From: Mesorhizobium sp. dw_380
GTDB taxonomy: Bacteria; Pseudomonadota; Alphaproteobacteria; Rhizobiales; Rhizobiaceae
Assembly: GCF_018588885.1 (NCBI RefSeq)
Contig: NZ_JAFFIW010000002.1
Span: 62,001 to 126,000, forward strand
DNA: 64,000 bases
Direction of reading: 5' to 3'
Part shown: piece after piece, positions 10,095 through 23,060 of the stretch
How the letters are laid out: each line of letters starts with the position of its first letter
How positions within the stretch are numbered: position 1 is the first letter of the stretch
The notes under the pieces: model-generated
Database searches by the model: none
Seen by the model: the letters and a program-made list of their open reading frames with translations, nothing else
Told to the model about the DNA's origin: nothing
Made by a program: the position numbers and the translations under genes

Positions 10095-11491
10095 GAAGCG
10101 GCAAGCTCCTTGGGCAGCGCATAGGCCCATTGGGTGATGTTGCCGGCGCCGAGGAAGACGACGAAGTCGCCTGGCTTGGCGAGACCGCGAATAACAGGCG
10201 CGATCGCCGCCGGCCCCTCGATGTAGCGGGCATCGCGATGGCCACCGGCGCGGATGCGCGACACCAGCGCGTCCGAGGTCACGCCTTCGATCGGCTCTTC
10301 CCCGGCCGCATAGACCGGGGCGACCATCACCGTATCGGCGTCGTTGAAGCAGGCCGAGAACTCGTTGAACAGATCGTGCAGCCGGGTGAAGCGATGCGGC
10401 TGGGCAATGGCGATGACGCGGCCCTTGGTGGCGCTGCGCGCCGCCTTCAGCACCGCCGATATCTCGACAGGATGGTGACCATAGTCGTCGTATACATCGA
10501 CGCCGTTCCACGAGCCGGTATGGGTGAAGCGGCGCTTGACGCCGGCGAAGGACGACAGGCCCTTCTTGATCGCCTCGGCAGACAGGCCGAGTTCGTGCGC
10601 GACGGCGATCGCGGCGGTCGCGTTGGAGACGTTGTGATGCCCGGGCATCGGCAGGCGCAGGTCCGATATCGTCGTCTGGCTGCCGGTCTTGCGATCGCGG
10701 ATCACGACGTCGAACTCGGAAGTCGCACCTGCCATGCGATGGTTGGTGAAGCGCACATCGGCCTGCGCGTTCTCGCCATAGGTGATGACGCGGCGGTCCT
10801 CGATGCGGCCGACCAGCGCCTGCACTTCCGGGTGATCGGTGCACATCACGCCAAAACCGTAGAACGGCACGTTCTCGACGAACTGGCGGAACGCCTCGCG
10901 CACATTGTCGAAGCTGCCATAATGGTCGAGATGCTCGGGATCGATGTTGGTGACGACAGCGATGTCGGCCGGCAGCTTGAGGAAGGTGCCGTCGCTCTCG
11001 TCGGCTTCGACCACCATCCATTCGCCATCGCCCATGCGGGCATTGGTGCCATAGGCGTTGATGATGCCGCCATTGATGACGGTCGGGTCAAGCCCGCCGG
11101 CTTCGAGCAGCGTCGCCACCATCGAGGTCGTCGTCGTCTTGCCGTGCGTGCCGCCGATCGCCACCGCCTGGCGGAAGCGCATCAGTTCGGCCAGCATCTC
11201 GGCGCGGCGCACGATCGGCAGCAGCTTTTCACGCGCCGCCTTCAGCTCCGGATTGGATTTCTTGATCGCCGTCGAGACGACGATGACCTCGGCATCGCCG
11301 AGGTTTTCGGCCTTGTGGCCGACGAAGCATTCGATGCCCTTGTCGCGCAGCCGCTGCACATTGGCGCTGTCGGCCTGGTCGGACCCTTGCACCTTGTAGC
11401 CGAGATTGTGCAGCACCTCGGCAATGCCGCTCATGCCGATGCCGCCAATGCCGATGAAATGCACAAGGCCGATGGTCTGCGGCATCTTCAT
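10091..11491 (-). CDS. murC: UDP-N-acetylmuramate--L-alanine ligase MurC
   Basis: MurC adds L-alanine to UDP-MurNAc. The 466-residue Mur ligase has the N-terminal Rossmann segment [20 protein letters not shown], the ATP loop [18 protein letters not shown] near residue 115, and the central segment [20 protein letters not shown]. The C-terminal domain reads [19 protein letters not shown]. It overlaps murG (11488-11491) and murB (10091-10094), each by 4 bases, so it sits inside a translationally coupled run. Confidence 0.97.
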   Translation of the reverse strand: MKMPQTIGLVHFIGIGGIGMSGIAEVLHNLGYKVQGSDQADSANVQRLRDKGIECFVGHKAENLGDAEVIVVSTAIKKSNPELKAAREKLLPIVRRAEMLAELMRFRQAVAIGGTHGKTTTTSMVATLLEAGGLDPTVINGGIINAYGTNARMGDGEWMVVEADESDGTFLKLPADIAVVTNIDPEHLDHYGSFDNVREAFRQFVENVPFYGFGVMCTDHPEVQALVGRIEDRRVITYGENAQADVRFTNHRMAGATSEFDVVIRDRKTGSQTTISDLRLPMPGHHNVSNATAAIAVAHELGLSAEAIKKGLSSFAGVKRRFTHTGSWNGVDVYDDYGHHPVEISAVLKAARSATKGRVIAIAQPHRFTRLHDLFNEFSACFNDADTVMVAPVYAAGEEPIEGVTSDALVSRIRAGGHRDARYIEGPAAIAPVIRGLAKPGDFVVFLGAGNITQWAYALPKELAAS

Positions 11492-12615
11492 GGGTGCGTG
11501 CCCTTCCTGAAATCCGAAACGGTTTTTTGGGACGCAATAGCCTCTGTGAGATCGGCGAGCAACCGTGCCGCGTCAGGCCTGCCCGCCGATTTCGCGCCCG
11601 CCGCCATGGCCGCCAGCCGTTCGGGGGCCTCCATCAGGCCGCCGAGGAGGGATGCGATGCGCTCCGGCGACAGCGATGATTGCGGAAGCACTTCGCCGCC
11701 GCCGGCAGCAGCGAGAGCCGCTGCGTTCGCCGCCTGGTCGTGGTCGAGCGCATAGGGATAGGGCACCAGCAGCGCCGGCCGTCCGATGACGGCGATCTCC
11801 GAGACGGTCGAGGCGCCGGACCGCGAGAGCACCAGATGCGCCGACGCCATGCGCGCCGCCATGTCGGTGAAGAAGGGCGAGACTTCGACGGCGACGCCAA
11901 GGGCGGCATAGGCCGCCTTGACCCGCGCCACGTCATCCGCGCGGGCCTGCTGCGTGATCACCAGGCGCTTGCGCTGCGCATCGGAAAGCAGCGCGACGGC
12001 GCCTGGCACGACATCGGAAAAGAACTGCGCACCCTGGCTGCCGCCGAACACCAGCAGGCGGAACGGCTGTTCGCCGGTCGATGGCAGGTAAGGCGTCTTG
12101 GCCGCTTCCAGCACCGCCGGCCGGACCGGATTGCCTGTCGTCACCGTCTTGGCGCCGGCAGCACTCGTATCCTGCGGCAGGAAGCCGCCGGCAATGGCAT
12201 CGACACGGCCGGCCAGCGCCCGGTTGGCGCGCCCCATCACCGCGTTCTGCTCATGGATCAGAGTGGGCACCTTGCGCCGCGTCGCTGCATAGAGCGGCGG
12301 CAGCGTCGGGTAGCCGCCAAAGCCGACGACGGCATCCGGCTTGATCCTGGCGATGATGGCGGAAGCCTGCCGCACGCCGCGCCAGATTTTCCAGAAGGCG
12401 CCAGCCACGGCAAAGGGGTTCTTCGAGCCCATCGTGGCCGACTGGATCGGATGGACGGCAGCGGCCGGGAAACGGGCGGCAAACCGCTCGGCGCGGTCGT
12501 CGGTCGCCAGATGCACCGTCCAGCCGCGCTCGATCAGCTCATGCGCCAGTGCTTCGGCCGGGAACAGATGTCCGCCGGTTCCGCCCGCAGCGAGAAGGAT
12601 GACGCCTCTCGCCAT
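11488..12615 (-). CDS. murG: undecaprenyl-PP-MurNAc-pentapeptide GlcNAc transferase MurG
   Basis: MurG converts lipid I to lipid II on the inner face of the membrane. The 375-residue form starts [20 protein letters not shown], carrying the conserved first glycine-rich loop. The C-terminal donor domain shows [20 protein letters not shown] and [20 protein letters not shown], which bind UDP-GlcNAc. An upstream in-frame ATG at 12651 would lie inside ftsW and is less likely; the chosen ATG is one base past the ftsW stop. The 3' end overlaps murC by 4 bases. Confidence 0.96.
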   Translation of the reverse strand: MARGVILLAAGGTGGHLFPAEALAHELIERGWTVHLATDDRAERFAARFPAAAVHPIQSATMGSKNPFAVAGAFWKIWRGVRQASAIIARIKPDAVVGFGGYPTLPPLYAATRRKVPTLIHEQNAVMGRANRALAGRVDAIAGGFLPQDTSAAGAKTVTTGNPVRPAVLEAAKTPYLPSTGEQPFRLLVFGGSQGAQFFSDVVPGAVALLSDAQRKRLVITQQARADDVARVKAAYAALGVAVEVSPFFTDMAARMASAHLVLSRSGASTVSEIAVIGRPALLVPYPYALDHDQAANAAALAAAGGGEVLPQSSLSPERIASLLGGLMEAPERLAAMAAGAKSAGRPDAARLLADLTEAIASQKTVSDFRKGTHP

Positions 12616-12616
12616 G

Positions 12617-13768
12617 TCACTCCGCCGGCATGGCGCGCTGCGGCATGGCAAAGCCCATCTGCTTGCGCTTTTCGGGCCGCTTGCGCGTCAGCGCCAGCAC
12701 CATGCCCATCGAGATGGCGATAGCGATCTGCGAGGAGCCGCCATAGGAGATGAAAGGCAGCGTCATGCCTTTGGCCGGCACCAGCTGCAGGTTGACGCAC
12801 ATGTTGATGACGGCCTGAAGGCCGAACACGGTGACGAGACCGCCGACCGCATAGCGGGTGAAATCGTCATGTTCCTTGAGCGCCGTGTTGAGGCCGCGCA
12901 GCACGATGAAGGCGAAGATCGACATGATGAAGAAGCACATGATCAGCCCGAATTCCTCGCCCGCGACCGAAAAGACGAAGTCGGCATGGCTGTCGGGAAT
13001 GACGCGCTTGACAGTGCCCTCGCCCGGCCCGACGCCGAACCAGCCGCCATTGATCAGCGCATCGCGTCCCATGTCGACCTGGAACGTGTCGCCCTCACCG
13101 GTGAGGAACTTGTCGATGCGCAGGGCAACGTGCGGAAACACCGTATAGGCGGCAAAGACGCCGCCGACGCCGGCAGCACCCAGCACGATGATCCACAACC
13201 AGGGCAGCCCCGCCATGAAGAACATGATGCCCCACGTGCCGGTGGTCAGCATGGTCTGGCCGAGGTCCGGCTGCGCCACCAGCAGCGACACGACCAGCAC
13301 CAGGAGCAGCATTGCGAACAGATTGCCGGGAATATCGGGCTGGCGCTTGTGCTCGGCGAACAGCCAGGCGCACATGATGACGAAGGCCGGCTTGAGGAAT
13401 TCCGACGGCTGGATCGACAGGCCGGCGAGTGACACCCAACGGCGCGCGCCCTTCACCTCGACGCCGATGTAGAGCACCGCCACCATCAGCACCAGCATCA
13501 GGCACAGCATGATCAGCGCCATGCGCCGGATCTGTCTGGAATCGAGGAAGGACACGGCCAGCATCACGCCGAGCGCCGGCACGGTGAAGATGATTTGCCT
13601 TGTGGCGAAGTGGAAGCTGTCGAGGCCGATGCGTTCGGCCACCGCCGGGCTGGCGGCGAAGGACAGCACGATGCCGAGCCCCATCAGCGACAGGAACGCC
13701 GCCAGGAACCAGCGATCGATCGTCCACCACCAGGTTGCCACAGGACTTTTATCGAGACGGCTCTGCAT
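12617..13768 (-). CDS. ftsW: lipid II glycosyltransferase FtsW (SEDS family)
   Basis: FtsW polymerises septal glycan together with FtsI. The 383-residue protein has about ten hydrophobic segments and SEDS landmarks: [20 protein letters not shown] near residue 128, [20 protein letters not shown], and the loop [20 protein letters not shown] followed by VAGEEFG. The last segments read [20 protein letters not shown]. It overlaps murD by a single base at 13768 (TGATG-type junction), and murG follows after one base. Confidence 0.96.
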   Translation of the reverse strand: MQSRLDKSPVATWWWTIDRWFLAAFLSLMGLGIVLSFAASPAVAERIGLDSFHFATRQIIFTVPALGVMLAVSFLDSRQIRRMALIMLCLMLVLMVAVLYIGVEVKGARRWVSLAGLSIQPSEFLKPAFVIMCAWLFAEHKRQPDIPGNLFAMLLLVLVVSLLVAQPDLGQTMLTTGTWGIMFFMAGLPWLWIIVLGAAGVGGVFAAYTVFPHVALRIDKFLTGEGDTFQVDMGRDALINGGWFGVGPGEGTVKRVIPDSHADFVFSVAGEEFGLIMCFFIMSIFAFIVLRGLNTALKEHDDFTRYAVGGLVTVFGLQAVINMCVNLQLVPAKGMTLPFISYGGSSQIAIAISMGMVLALTRKRPEKRKQMGFAMPQRAMPAE

Positions 13769-15168
13769 TATCGTGCCCCTCCGATGGGTTTGACGCCATC
13801 TATAGCGCTCGCAGCTTGCCTGAAGGCTTCGCCGCGAACTTCGAAATTCTTGAACTGGTCGAAACTGGCGCAGGCCGGCGACAACAGCACCACCACCTCG
13901 CCGCTGTCGTCCTTGGCCGCATCATGGGCGGCGTGCTCGACCGCGGCGGCCAGCGTGCCCGATATCTCGTAGGGCACCGCCTCGCCCAGCGTCGCCGAAA
14001 AGGCCGGTGCCGCCTCGCCGATCAGATAGGCCTTGGCGACGCGCGGGAAGAAACCGCGCAACGGTTCGATGCCGCCTTCCTTGGGCAGGCCGCCGGCGAT
14101 CCAGTAGATGCGGTTGAAGCTCGACAGCGCCGGTGCCGCCGCGTCGGCATTGGTCGCCTTGGAATCGTTTATATAAAGCACGTGGTCCTTGCGGCCGACC
14201 TGCTCCATGCGATGCGCGAGACCGGGGAAGCTTTCCAGGCCGGACTGGATTTCGCCGAGGTCGAGCCCGACCCTCAGGCAAGCGGCGACCGCGGCAAGCG
14301 CGTTTTGCGCGTTGTGCTGGCCGCGCAACGAGCCGATGCCTTCGAGGAAGGCGACCCGGCTGTAGCGGCCGTGCACGGCTTCCATCAGATTGGTGCCGTC
14401 GGCGAAAAAGCCGTCGGTCAGCGGCAGCCGCTTGGAAATGCGGATGACCTGCCGCCCTGCCCGCTCCAGCCGCTCGGCGATCTGCGCGCACCAGGAATCG
14501 TCGATGCCGATGATCGCCGTCTCGCTGCCCGCCACCAGCCGCTCCTTGATCGAGGCGTAGTGCTGCATGGTGCCGTGACGGTCGAGATGGTCCGGCGTCA
14601 GATTGAGCAGGATGCCGGCCGTCGGGTTGATCGAAGGCGCAAGGTCGATCTGGTAGGACGAGCACTCGACGACATAGTGGCGATCGGGCTTCGGCGGATC
14701 GAGCGTCATCACCGCGCGGCCGATATTGCCGCCCATCTGGGTGTCGCGGCCGGAGGACTTCAGGATATGCGCCGTGAGCGCCGTCGTCGTCGACTTGCCG
14801 TTGGTGCCGGTGATGGCGATGAAAGGTGCTTCCGGCGCGCTGAGCGTCCGTTCGCGGCAGAAAAGTTCGATGTCGCCGATGATCTCGACACCGGCGCCGC
14901 GTGCCAATTCCACCGTCCAGTGCGGCTTGGGATGCGTCAGCGGCACGCCCGGCGACATCACAAAGGCCGAGAACTTCGCCCAGTCGGCGCCACGCAGGTC
15001 GGCGGTTGCGATGCCGGTGGCGGCCGCCTTGGCGACGCTCTCGGGATTGTCGTCCCAGGCCAGCACCTGCGCACCGCCCTCAATCAGCGCGCGCGCCGTC
15101 GCGATCCCCGAGCCACCGAGCCCGAAGAGCGAAACGTGCTTGCCTGCGAAGGATGCGGCGGGGATCAA
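13768..15168 (-). CDS. murD: UDP-MurNAc-L-alanine--D-glutamate ligase MurD
   Basis: MurD adds D-glutamate to UDP-MurNAc-L-Ala in the cytosol. The 466-residue protein has an N-terminal glycine-rich loop ([18 protein letters not shown]), the ATP loop [18 protein letters not shown] near residue 120, and the central Mur ligase segment [20 protein letters not shown]. It also carries [20 protein letters not shown], typical of MurD. It starts 8 bases downstream of the mraY coding end in transcription order and overlaps ftsW by one base. Confidence 0.96.
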   Translation of the reverse strand: MIPAASFAGKHVSLFGLGGSGIATARALIEGGAQVLAWDDNPESVAKAAATGIATADLRGADWAKFSAFVMSPGVPLTHPKPHWTVELARGAGVEIIGDIELFCRERTLSAPEAPFIAITGTNGKSTTTALTAHILKSSGRDTQMGGNIGRAVMTLDPPKPDRHYVVECSSYQIDLAPSINPTAGILLNLTPDHLDRHGTMQHYASIKERLVAGSETAIIGIDDSWCAQIAERLERAGRQVIRISKRLPLTDGFFADGTNLMEAVHGRYSRVAFLEGIGSLRGQHNAQNALAAVAACLRVGLDLGEIQSGLESFPGLAHRMEQVGRKDHVLYINDSKATNADAAAPALSSFNRIYWIAGGLPKEGGIEPLRGFFPRVAKAYLIGEAAPAFSATLGEAVPYEISGTLAAAVEHAAHDAAKDDSGEVVVLLSPACASFDQFKNFEVRGEAFRQAASAIDGVKPIGGAR

Positions 15169-15176
15169 GGAGGTTC

Positions 15177-16259
15177 CTATCTGAGCTTGAGGGTGGAGAG
15201 GCCGACCAGCGCCAGGATGACGGCGATGATCCAGAAGCGGATCACCACCTGGCTCTCGGTCCAGCCGAGCTTTTCGAAATGGTGGTGGATCGGCGCCATC
15301 AGGAACACGCGCTTGCCGGTCATCTTGAAGTAGCCGACCTGGATGATGACCGACAGGATTTCCACGACAAACAGGCCGCCGACGATGACCAGCACGATCT
15401 CGTGCTTGGTGGCGACCGCGACCGTGCCGATCAGCCCGCCCATGGCCAGCGATCCGGTGTCGCCCATGAAAATCGCTGCCGGCGGCGCGTTGAACCAGAG
15501 GAAGCCGAGACCGGCGCCGATGACGGCGCCCAGCACAACCGCCAGTTCGCCGGTGCCGGGCACGAAATGGATCTGCAGATATTCGGCGAATACCGCATTG
15601 CCGGAGAGATAGGCGATGACGCCGAAGGAGGCCGCCGCGATCATGATCGGCACGATCGCCAGCCCGTCGAGGCCGTCGGTCAGGTTCACCGCATTGCCTG
15701 CGCCGACGATGACGAAGCAGGAGAACGGAATGAAGAACCAGCCGAGATTGACGATGAATTCCTTGGCGAAGGGGAATGTCAGCGACGACGAGAACGGCGC
15801 CTGGCCATTATGCATGATCACCCATGCGGCGATGCCGGCGATGATGAATTCAAGGCCCAGCCGCGCCTTGCCGGAAAAGCCCAGATGCGACTGCTTGGTC
15901 ACCTTCAGACAGTCGTCATAGAAGCCGATCGAGCCGAAGCCCAGCGTCACCAGAAGCACCACCCAGACATAGATGCTCGACAAATTGGCCCACAGAAGCG
16001 ACGAGCCGATGATGCCGGACAGGATCATCAGCCCGCCCATGGTCGGCGTGCCGGCCTTCTTGAAATGCGTTTGCGGGCCATCGGCGCGGATCGGCTGGCC
16101 CTTGCCCTGCCGCAGCCTGAGCGAATTGATGATGGTCGGCCCAAAGATGAAGACGATCAGCGCCGATGTGATCAGCGCCCCGCCGGTGCGGAACGTGATA
16201 TAGCGGAAGACATTGAAGACCGAGATCTTGTCCGCGAAATCGACCAGCAGTGTAAACAT
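15177..16259 (-). CDS. mraY: phospho-MurNAc-pentapeptide transferase MraY
   Basis: MraY transfers phospho-MurNAc-pentapeptide to undecaprenyl phosphate, forming lipid I. The 360-residue integral membrane protein shows the family motifs: [20 protein letters not shown] in the N-terminal third, [20 protein letters not shown] in the centre, and [20 protein letters not shown] with catalytic aspartates. [20 protein letters not shown] is near the C-terminus. About ten transmembrane segments are evident. It lies between murF (22-base gap) and murD. Confidence 0.97.
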   Translation of the reverse strand: MFTLLVDFADKISVFNVFRYITFRTGGALITSALIVFIFGPTIINSLRLRQGKGQPIRADGPQTHFKKAGTPTMGGLMILSGIIGSSLLWANLSSIYVWVVLLVTLGFGSIGFYDDCLKVTKQSHLGFSGKARLGLEFIIAGIAAWVIMHNGQAPFSSSLTFPFAKEFIVNLGWFFIPFSCFVIVGAGNAVNLTDGLDGLAIVPIMIAAASFGVIAYLSGNAVFAEYLQIHFVPGTGELAVVLGAVIGAGLGFLWFNAPPAAIFMGDTGSLAMGGLIGTVAVATKHEIVLVIVGGLFVVEILSVIIQVGYFKMTGKRVFLMAPIHHHFEKLGWTESQVVIRFWIIAVILALVGLSTLKLR

Positions 16260-16281
16260 GCGCTTTCGTCCCCGACTTGAC

Positions 16282-17753
<1,472 letters not shown>

Positions 17754-17757
<4 letters not shown>

Positions 17758-19208
17758 GCGGCACGCTCCCGCAGCGCGGCGCGGACTTCCTCATGATCAG
17801 AGAAATGCAGCGTCTCGGAGCCGATCGTCTGGCCTTCCTCGTGGCCCTTGCCGGCCACGATCAGCGTGTCGCCGGCGTGAAGCATGGCGACAGCCTCGTG
17901 GATCGCCTTGCGCCGGTCGCCGAATTCGATGGCGCCGGGTGCCGCGGCCATAATAGCGGCGCGAATGGTTTCGGGCACTTCGGAACGCGGATTGTCGTCG
18001 GTGACGATGACGACGTCGGCAAGCCGGGTCGCGATCTCGCCCATGATCGGCCTTTTTCCCCGATCGCGATCACCGCCACAGCCGAACACGACGATGACGC
18101 GGCCCGTCGTGAACGGCCTCACCGACGCCAGCACGTTTTCCAGTGCGTCAGGCTTGTGGGCATAATCGACATAGACCGGCGCGCCATTGGCGGTGGTGCC
18201 GACGAGATCCAGCCGCCCCGGCGCACCCCTGAGTTTCTCCAACGCCATCAAGGCTTTGGCGATGGGTGTTCCCGTGGAAATGGCAAGCCCCGCCGAGACC
18301 AGCGCGTTGGATATCTGGAAATCGCCGGCCAGCGGCAGGTCGACTTCATAAAGCACTCCGTCGGCCTCGACCTCGGCGCGCTGGCGATGGCGCTCGTGCT
18401 CGACGCGCTTCAGCCTGAGGAAATCGCCATGACGGCCAACCGTCAACACCTCAAGCCCAGCGGCCCGAGCCGCCTGGACCGTCGGCGCCGACCACGGATC
18501 GTCGGCGAAAATGACCGCCGGCGCGCCTTTCGGCAGCAGCGCGTCGAACAGGCGCAATTTGGCGCGATGATAATTCTCGACCGTTGGATGGTAGTCCATG
18601 TGGTCGCGGCCAAGATTGGTGAAGCCGCCGGCGGCGAGCTTGACGCCATCGAGGCGGCGCTGGTCGAGCCCGTGACTGGAGGCCTCCATCGAGGCATGGG
18701 TGACACCGGCATCGGCCAATTCCCTGAGCAATTGGTGCAAGGCGACCGGATCGGGCGTCGTCAGCGAACCATATTCGTTGCGGCCCGGCGCCACCACGCC
18801 GGTGGTGCCAATGGAGGCCGCGGCATATCCCGCCTGCTCCCAGATCTGCCTGGTGAAGGCGGCGACCGAGGTCTTGCCGCTGGTGCCGGTCACCGCGACC
18901 ATGGTCCGCGGCTGCCTGCCGAAATAGCTGGACGCACTGAGTGCCAGCGCCAGGCGCGGATCATCGACCGTCAGCACGGGAACCGGCAAACCGGTAAGGG
19001 CGCTCCCTTTGCCCGCAACGATCGCGGCGGCGCCACGCTTGGCCGCGTCGGCGGCATAGGTCGCGCCGTCGGCCTTGGTTCCGGCAAGCGCGAAGAAGAC
19101 GACGCCGGGTTTTACCTGGCGGGAATCCGACGAGATACCGGTAACCTCCAGATCGGCGGAAGCTGTTCCTTCGACTGGCAGGATACCGGCTAGATCTTTG
19201 AGCTTCAT
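17754..19208 (-). CDS. murE: UDP-MurNAc-tripeptide synthetase MurE (meso-DAP adding)
   Basis: MurE adds the third stem residue, here probably meso-diaminopimelate. The 484-residue form starts [20 protein letters not shown]. The ATP loop [20 protein letters not shown] lies near residue 108, and [20 protein letters not shown] near residue 330. The motif [13 protein letters not shown] contains DNPR, which marks meso-DAP-specific MurE. The frame is open upstream to 19259, but that ATG is nearly adjacent to the ftsI stop and adds unconserved sequence, so the 19208 start is preferred. It overlaps murF by four bases. Confidence 0.96.
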
Positions 19209-19262
19209 CGAGTCCCGTTCACCGCAACAAAATAGCGCGCAGTTGCCGGCGCGCCCCAAGAA

Positions 19263-20972
19263 TCACTGATAGGAAACCAGCGTTGCACCATTTTCATGGC
19301 TGAAATCTGGCTTCACGCCAAGCATGGCCGCGGAACGCCTGATTATATTGCCGGCCATGACCCCCGCATTCGAGGCCGCGACGTCTGTCATGCCAGGCTT
19401 TTCGGGGTGCGGGGCGTCGGCGATCGTGAACACGAGATATTGCGGATCGTCCATCGGGAAGGCAGCGACAAAGGTGTTGAAATTCAATTCCTTCGAGTAA
19501 CGGCCGTTGATGACCTTCTCGGCCGTTCCGGTCTTGCCGCCGACGCGGTAGCCGGGGACTCTGGCGTTTCTGGCCGAGCCCTTTTCAGCATTGAGCGTAT
19601 AGAGGTAGCGCATGCCTTCGACCGTTTTTTCGCTGACCACTTTTTTGGCCGCCGCCATCGCTTCCGCCTGTGTGCGGATCAGGAAGGTGGGGTTCATCAG
19701 GTAGCCGCCATTCATCAGCGCCGCGCAGCCGACAGCCGCTTGCAGCGGCGTCGTCGACACGCCATGGCCGAAGGCGATGGTGAATGAATTGACCTGTTTC
19801 CAGACCTTCGGTTCAGTCGGGCGGGCGACTTCCGGCAGTTCGGTTTGCATCCTTTCCAAAATGCCAAGGCGATGCAGGAATTCGCGATGCCCCTCGATGC
19901 CGACCAGCTCGGCCTCCCTGGCCGACCCGATGTTGGACGAATAGAGGAACACCTCCGGCAACGACAGCACACGGTTCTTGCCGTGGAAATCGTGAATGGC
20001 CTGATGGCCGACCCGGATCGGATGCGAAGCGTCGAAGCGGCTCGCCATCGTCGCCTTGCCGGAATCGAGCGCCATGGCCGAGGTGAAGCTCTTGAAGGTC
20101 GAGCCCATCTCATAGAGCCCGGCCGACATCCGGTTCAGCCGATCCTTTTCCTGTGCATTGTAAGGATTGTTCGGGTCAAAATCGGGCACCGAGGCCATGG
20201 CCACCACTTCGCCGGTCTTGACGTTGAGCACAACGGCTCCAGCGCCAATGGCGCGATAGCGCTCCAGGCCGGCGGCGATCTCGTCGCGCACCACATGCTG
20301 GACGCGCAGATCGATCGAAAGCTTCACCGGCTGGAGATCCTTGGCCACCGCCAGGCCCGACGCCTGCAGGTCGCTCAGGCCCTGCTCGTCGATATATTTC
20401 TCCATGCCGGAGATGCCCTGGTTGTCGATGTTGGTCAGGCCGACAACGTAGGATGAGGTTTCGCCGCTCGGATAGAAACGCCGCTTCTCCGTACGAAAGC
20501 CGAAACCGGGAATGCCGAGTTGCATGATGTCGGCCTGCTGCTTCGGCGTCAGCTGCCGCTGCAGCCAGACGAAGCCGGCGCCGCTCTTGAGCTTATGGTA
20601 GGTCTGCTCGTAATCGATCTCGGGCAGCACGGTCGACAGTTTCTCGATCGCCTCGTCGGCATCGACGATGCGGCGCGGCTCTGCGAACAGCGACGCTGTC
20701 TTGATGTCGGTCGCCAGCACTTCGCCATTGCGGTCGACAATGTCGGGCCGCGAAGCGGTCACGCGGCTCTGCGGGCCGCCCGACAGGTCAGGCGTCTGGA
20801 AGCCGAGATAGACCAGCCGCCCCGAAATGGTCGAGAAGATGCCGAAGAACACCGCCATCGTCATCACGATGCGCGCCTTACCCTTGCCGCCTGTCGCCTT
20901 GCGGGCGCCCTCGACGACGATGGATCCGTCTTCACCGGTTCCGGCGCGGCGCTTCAGCAGTTTGCCGATCAT
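19263..20972 (-). CDS. ftsI: peptidoglycan D,D-transpeptidase FtsI (PBP3)
   Basis: FtsI cross-links septal peptidoglycan. The 569-residue protein has a basic N-terminus, one membrane segment (about residues 33-58), a PBP dimerisation domain beginning ASRPDIVDRNGEVLATDIKT, and the transpeptidase domain with all three active-site motifs: STFK (about 291-294), SSN (about 345-347) and KTG (about 480-482). Its start overlaps the ftsL stop by 4 bases (20969-20972); murE follows after 54 bases. Confidence 0.97.
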   Translation of the reverse strand: MIGKLLKRRAGTGEDGSIVVEGARKATGGKGKARIVMTMAVFFGIFSTISGRLVYLGFQTPDLSGGPQSRVTASRPDIVDRNGEVLATDIKTASLFAEPRRIVDADEAIEKLSTVLPEIDYEQTYHKLKSGAGFVWLQRQLTPKQQADIMQLGIPGFGFRTEKRRFYPSGETSSYVVGLTNIDNQGISGMEKYIDEQGLSDLQASGLAVAKDLQPVKLSIDLRVQHVVRDEIAAGLERYRAIGAGAVVLNVKTGEVVAMASVPDFDPNNPYNAQEKDRLNRMSAGLYEMGSTFKSFTSAMALDSGKATMASRFDASHPIRVGHQAIHDFHGKNRVLSLPEVFLYSSNIGSAREAELVGIEGHREFLHRLGILERMQTELPEVARPTEPKVWKQVNSFTIAFGHGVSTTPLQAAVGCAALMNGGYLMNPTFLIRTQAEAMAAAKKVVSEKTVEGMRYLYTLNAEKGSARNARVPGYRVGGKTGTAEKVINGRYSKELNFNTFVAAFPMDDPQYLVFTIADAPHPEKPGMTDVAASNAGVMAGNIIRRSAAMLGVKPDFSHENGATLVSYQ

Positions 20973-21364
20973 TGGGCGATGCCTCCGGTCACGACGGGAT
21001 CCTTGCCGTCCGAGGGTGCTTTGTCGGAATTGTCGGCCATGCCGCCCTGGCGTCCGTTCAGGATGTCCTGAATGTCCAGAGCCTTGGCCGGCAGATCGCT
21101 CAAGCCCACGATCTGGCGCCCGCTGACCGGCTCGAGTGCGAGCTGCGACTTATAGAGTTCGGCGAGCTTCTGCAGCCGCGACGGCTGGGTGAGCAGGCTC
21201 CAGTCGGCCTTCAGCAGGTCGATCGTCTCCTCCTCGTAACGTATCTGGGTATGGATCTTCTGCACCGCCGCCAACTGGTCCTCGGCCTCGCGCTTGGTCT
21301 TGTAGGTCAGGGCCGCCGCCGAAACCATGACGGCGATCAGGACAATGTCGCTAGTACGGAACAC
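20969..21364 (-). CDS. ftsL: cell division protein FtsL
   Basis: FtsL is a small bitopic divisome protein that joins FtsQ and FtsB. The chosen GTG start at 21364 gives 131 residues beginning (M)FRTSDIVLIAVMVSAAALTY: a very short cytoplasmic end, one membrane helix, then a heptad-like periplasmic region (KREAEDQLAAVQKIHTQIRY). An AGAGG ribosome-binding site lies upstream of this GTG. An ATG at 21436 would lie within rsmH and add an uncharacteristic tail. It starts 4 bases after the rsmH stop and overlaps ftsI. Confidence 0.88.
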   Translation of the reverse strand: MFRTSDIVLIAVMVSAAALTYKTKREAEDQLAAVQKIHTQIRYEEETIDLLKADWSLLTQPSRLQKLAELYKSQLALEPVSGRQIVGLSDLPAKALDIQDILNGRQGGMADNSDKAPSDGKDPVVTGGIAQ

Positions 21365-21368
21365 GTGC

Positions 21369-22385
21369 TTACCTCTCCCCCGGCCGGTCGATACCCGGAA
21401 GCTTTGGAAGGCCGAAAATCGAAAAGTCGCCGGCACGCGCCGGCGCTTCGGTGCGGATCGCCGCGCGCAGCCTGGCGGAGCGGGCGCGCGGATTGGCCGA
21501 TATCTCGGCGTCGCCTGGTGTCACGCCGCCGCCAATCTTGCGGAAGGTCGCCGTGCGCGCCTGCGCCTCGGGCATGTGGCGAGACCCTGTCATGGCGTCG
21601 GCACGGTCGGCGATGAAGCGCTTGACGATGCGGTCTTCCAGCGAATGGAACGTCACCACGGCGAGCCGGCCGCCGGGCTTCAATGCGCGTTCGGCCGCGA
21701 ACAAGGCCTTGGCCAACTCGCCAAGCTCGTCATTGACGAAGATGCGCAGCGCCTGGAAGACGCGGGTGGCTGGGTGGATCTTATCCTTCGGCGCGCGGCC
21801 GATATGCGTCTCGATGGCATCGGCCAGTTCCAGCGTGCGCTCGAATGGCCGCTTTTCGCGACGCGCCTCGATCATGCGGGCGATGCGGCCGGCGTGACGC
21901 TCCTCGCCGAGAAAGCCGAAAATGCGGGCAAGGTCGCCGGGCTTGAAGCTGTTGACGACATCGGCGGCGCTCAAGCCCGCCTGCGCCATGCGCATGTCGA
22001 GCGGCCCGTCGTTGCGGAACGAAAAGCCGCGCTCGGCCTGGTCGAGCTGCATCGAGGAGACGCCGATGTCGAGCACCACCCCGTCTGCGCTTTCGACATG
22101 CTCGTCCAGCGTCGAGAACGGCGCATGCACCAGCCTCAGCCGGCCGCCCGATTGCGCCTCGAGGTCACGCCCGGCCGCGATGGCGTCGGGATCACGATCG
22201 ATGGCGACGACAGACGCGCCTGTCGCCAGAATGGCCTTGGTGTAGCCGCCGGCGCCAAACGTGCCGTCGATGATGACGTCGCCCTCCGCCGGTGCCAGCG
22301 CCTCGAGCACTTCGCCAAGGAGGACCGGAATGTGGCGGGCCGATCCGCCAACGGCGTGGATATCATCGCCGTGGCCCGCCGTCAT
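21369..22385 (-). CDS. rsmH: 16S rRNA (cytosine-1402-N4) methyltransferase RsmH
   Basis: RsmH (MraW) methylates the N4 of C1402 in the ribosomal decoding centre. The 338-residue form starts [20 protein letters not shown] and continues with the family start [13 protein letters not shown]. The SAM motif is [20 protein letters not shown]. The segments [20 protein letters not shown] and [17 protein letters not shown] are characteristic. The frame runs on upstream to 23036 through mraZ, but the ATG at 22385 overlaps the mraZ stop (ATGA), the usual coupling at this junction. Confidence 0.96.
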   Translation of the reverse strand: MTAGHGDDIHAVGGSARHIPVLLGEVLEALAPAEGDVIIDGTFGAGGYTKAILATGASVVAIDRDPDAIAAGRDLEAQSGGRLRLVHAPFSTLDEHVESADGVVLDIGVSSMQLDQAERGFSFRNDGPLDMRMAQAGLSAADVVNSFKPGDLARIFGFLGEERHAGRIARMIEARREKRPFERTLELADAIETHIGRAPKDKIHPATRVFQALRIFVNDELGELAKALFAAERALKPGGRLAVVTFHSLEDRIVKRFIADRADAMTGSRHMPEAQARTATFRKIGGGVTPGDAEISANPRARSARLRAAIRTEAPARAGDFSIFGLPKLPGIDRPGER

Positions 22386-22843
22386 TCCGGTCGCTCCCCA
22401 AGCTTCGTCCCCTGCCGAAGCTGCAAAAGCCTGGTCCGCGCCTGCGCCCCGTAGGCGGCAAGCCGTTCCGGCTCCCAGATCTGAAAGAAATTGCCGCGGC
22501 CGACAAAGGCCGCCTCCGTCGAAATTCCGGTATGTTCGCGAATGAAATCGCTCATCGTGATGCGGCCGTCCTGGTCGAGTTTCAGGAACGTTCCATCGCC
22601 ATGGCAGAAGAACGACATGTCGTCCGCTGTCAGCAGGAACGGGTCTTCCTGTGCGATGCGCTGCTCGTAACGATCGAGAAGATCGAGCCCGCCGACATCC
22701 ATCGCCGGCAGGTCCAGGCAGCGCAGCGCGTAGAGTTCCGAATAGCCGCGCTTCTGCACGACGGCACGGAAATGCGCAGGAACGGATACCCGCCCCTTCG
22801 CATCGATCCTGCTCACCGTGTTCGACAGAAACCGGTCCATCAC
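22382..22843 (-). CDS. mraZ: transcriptional regulator MraZ
   Basis: MraZ is a DNA-binding protein of the AbrB/SpoVT swapped-hairpin fold and represses its own dcw operon in bacteria where it has been studied. The 153-residue product starts [20 protein letters not shown], the first of two tandem AbrB-like domains. The second contains [20 protein letters not shown], and the C-terminus is [20 protein letters not shown]. It is the first gene of the cluster. The phased TGGGN boxes upstream (23026-23060) are its probable target. Confidence 0.96.
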   Translation of the reverse strand: MMDRFLSNTVSRIDAKGRVSVPAHFRAVVQKRGYSELYALRCLDLPAMDVGGLDLLDRYEQRIAQEDPFLLTADDMSFFCHGDGTFLKLDQDGRITMSDFIREHTGISTEAAFVGRGNFFQIWEPERLAAYGAQARTRLLQLRQGTKLGERPE

Positions 22844-23025
22844 ATCTTACAGCCGCTTGCGCCGCCGCACCCCTCTTCATTATGTCGCACGCGCCGCCGC
22901 AGCGCGTTCCCTGCCCCGCATCCAGCTCGTCCACGCGGGCAAAAAGCGGCAAACGCGCAGCCGCCGCGGCTGCCCGATTGGCGTACGCTTGACCCTGACG
23001 CGGAACGAAGGCTTTGATGTCGGAA

Positions 23026-23060
23026 TGGGATACCATGGGGCACTATGGGCGTCAACGGGA
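23026..23060 (-). promoter_or_regulatory. MraZ-type operator: four 10-bp-phased (T/C)GGGN boxes
   Basis: On the plus strand TGGGA (23026), TGGGG (23036), TGGGC (23046) and CGGGA (23056) are spaced exactly 10 bp apart, with a further TGGGA at 23062. TGGGN repeats with 5-base spacers are the described MraZ binding pattern. The boxes overlap the predicted promoter. Confidence 0.75.
23027..23055 (-). promoter_or_regulatory. predicted mraZ (dcw) promoter
   Basis: On the minus strand TTGACG (23055-23050) is followed after 17 bases by TATCCC (23032-23027). Transcription would start near 23020, giving a leader of about 177 bases before mraZ. The MraZ-type boxes fill the spacer, so binding would block RNA polymerase. 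The rest of 22844-23250 shows no gene. Confidence 0.6.

Noticed and set aside
10094..11021. N-terminal extension of MurB to 630 residues
   Set aside because: The extra sequence is an out-of-frame reading of murC; the ATG at the ATGA overlap gives a normal 321-residue MurB.
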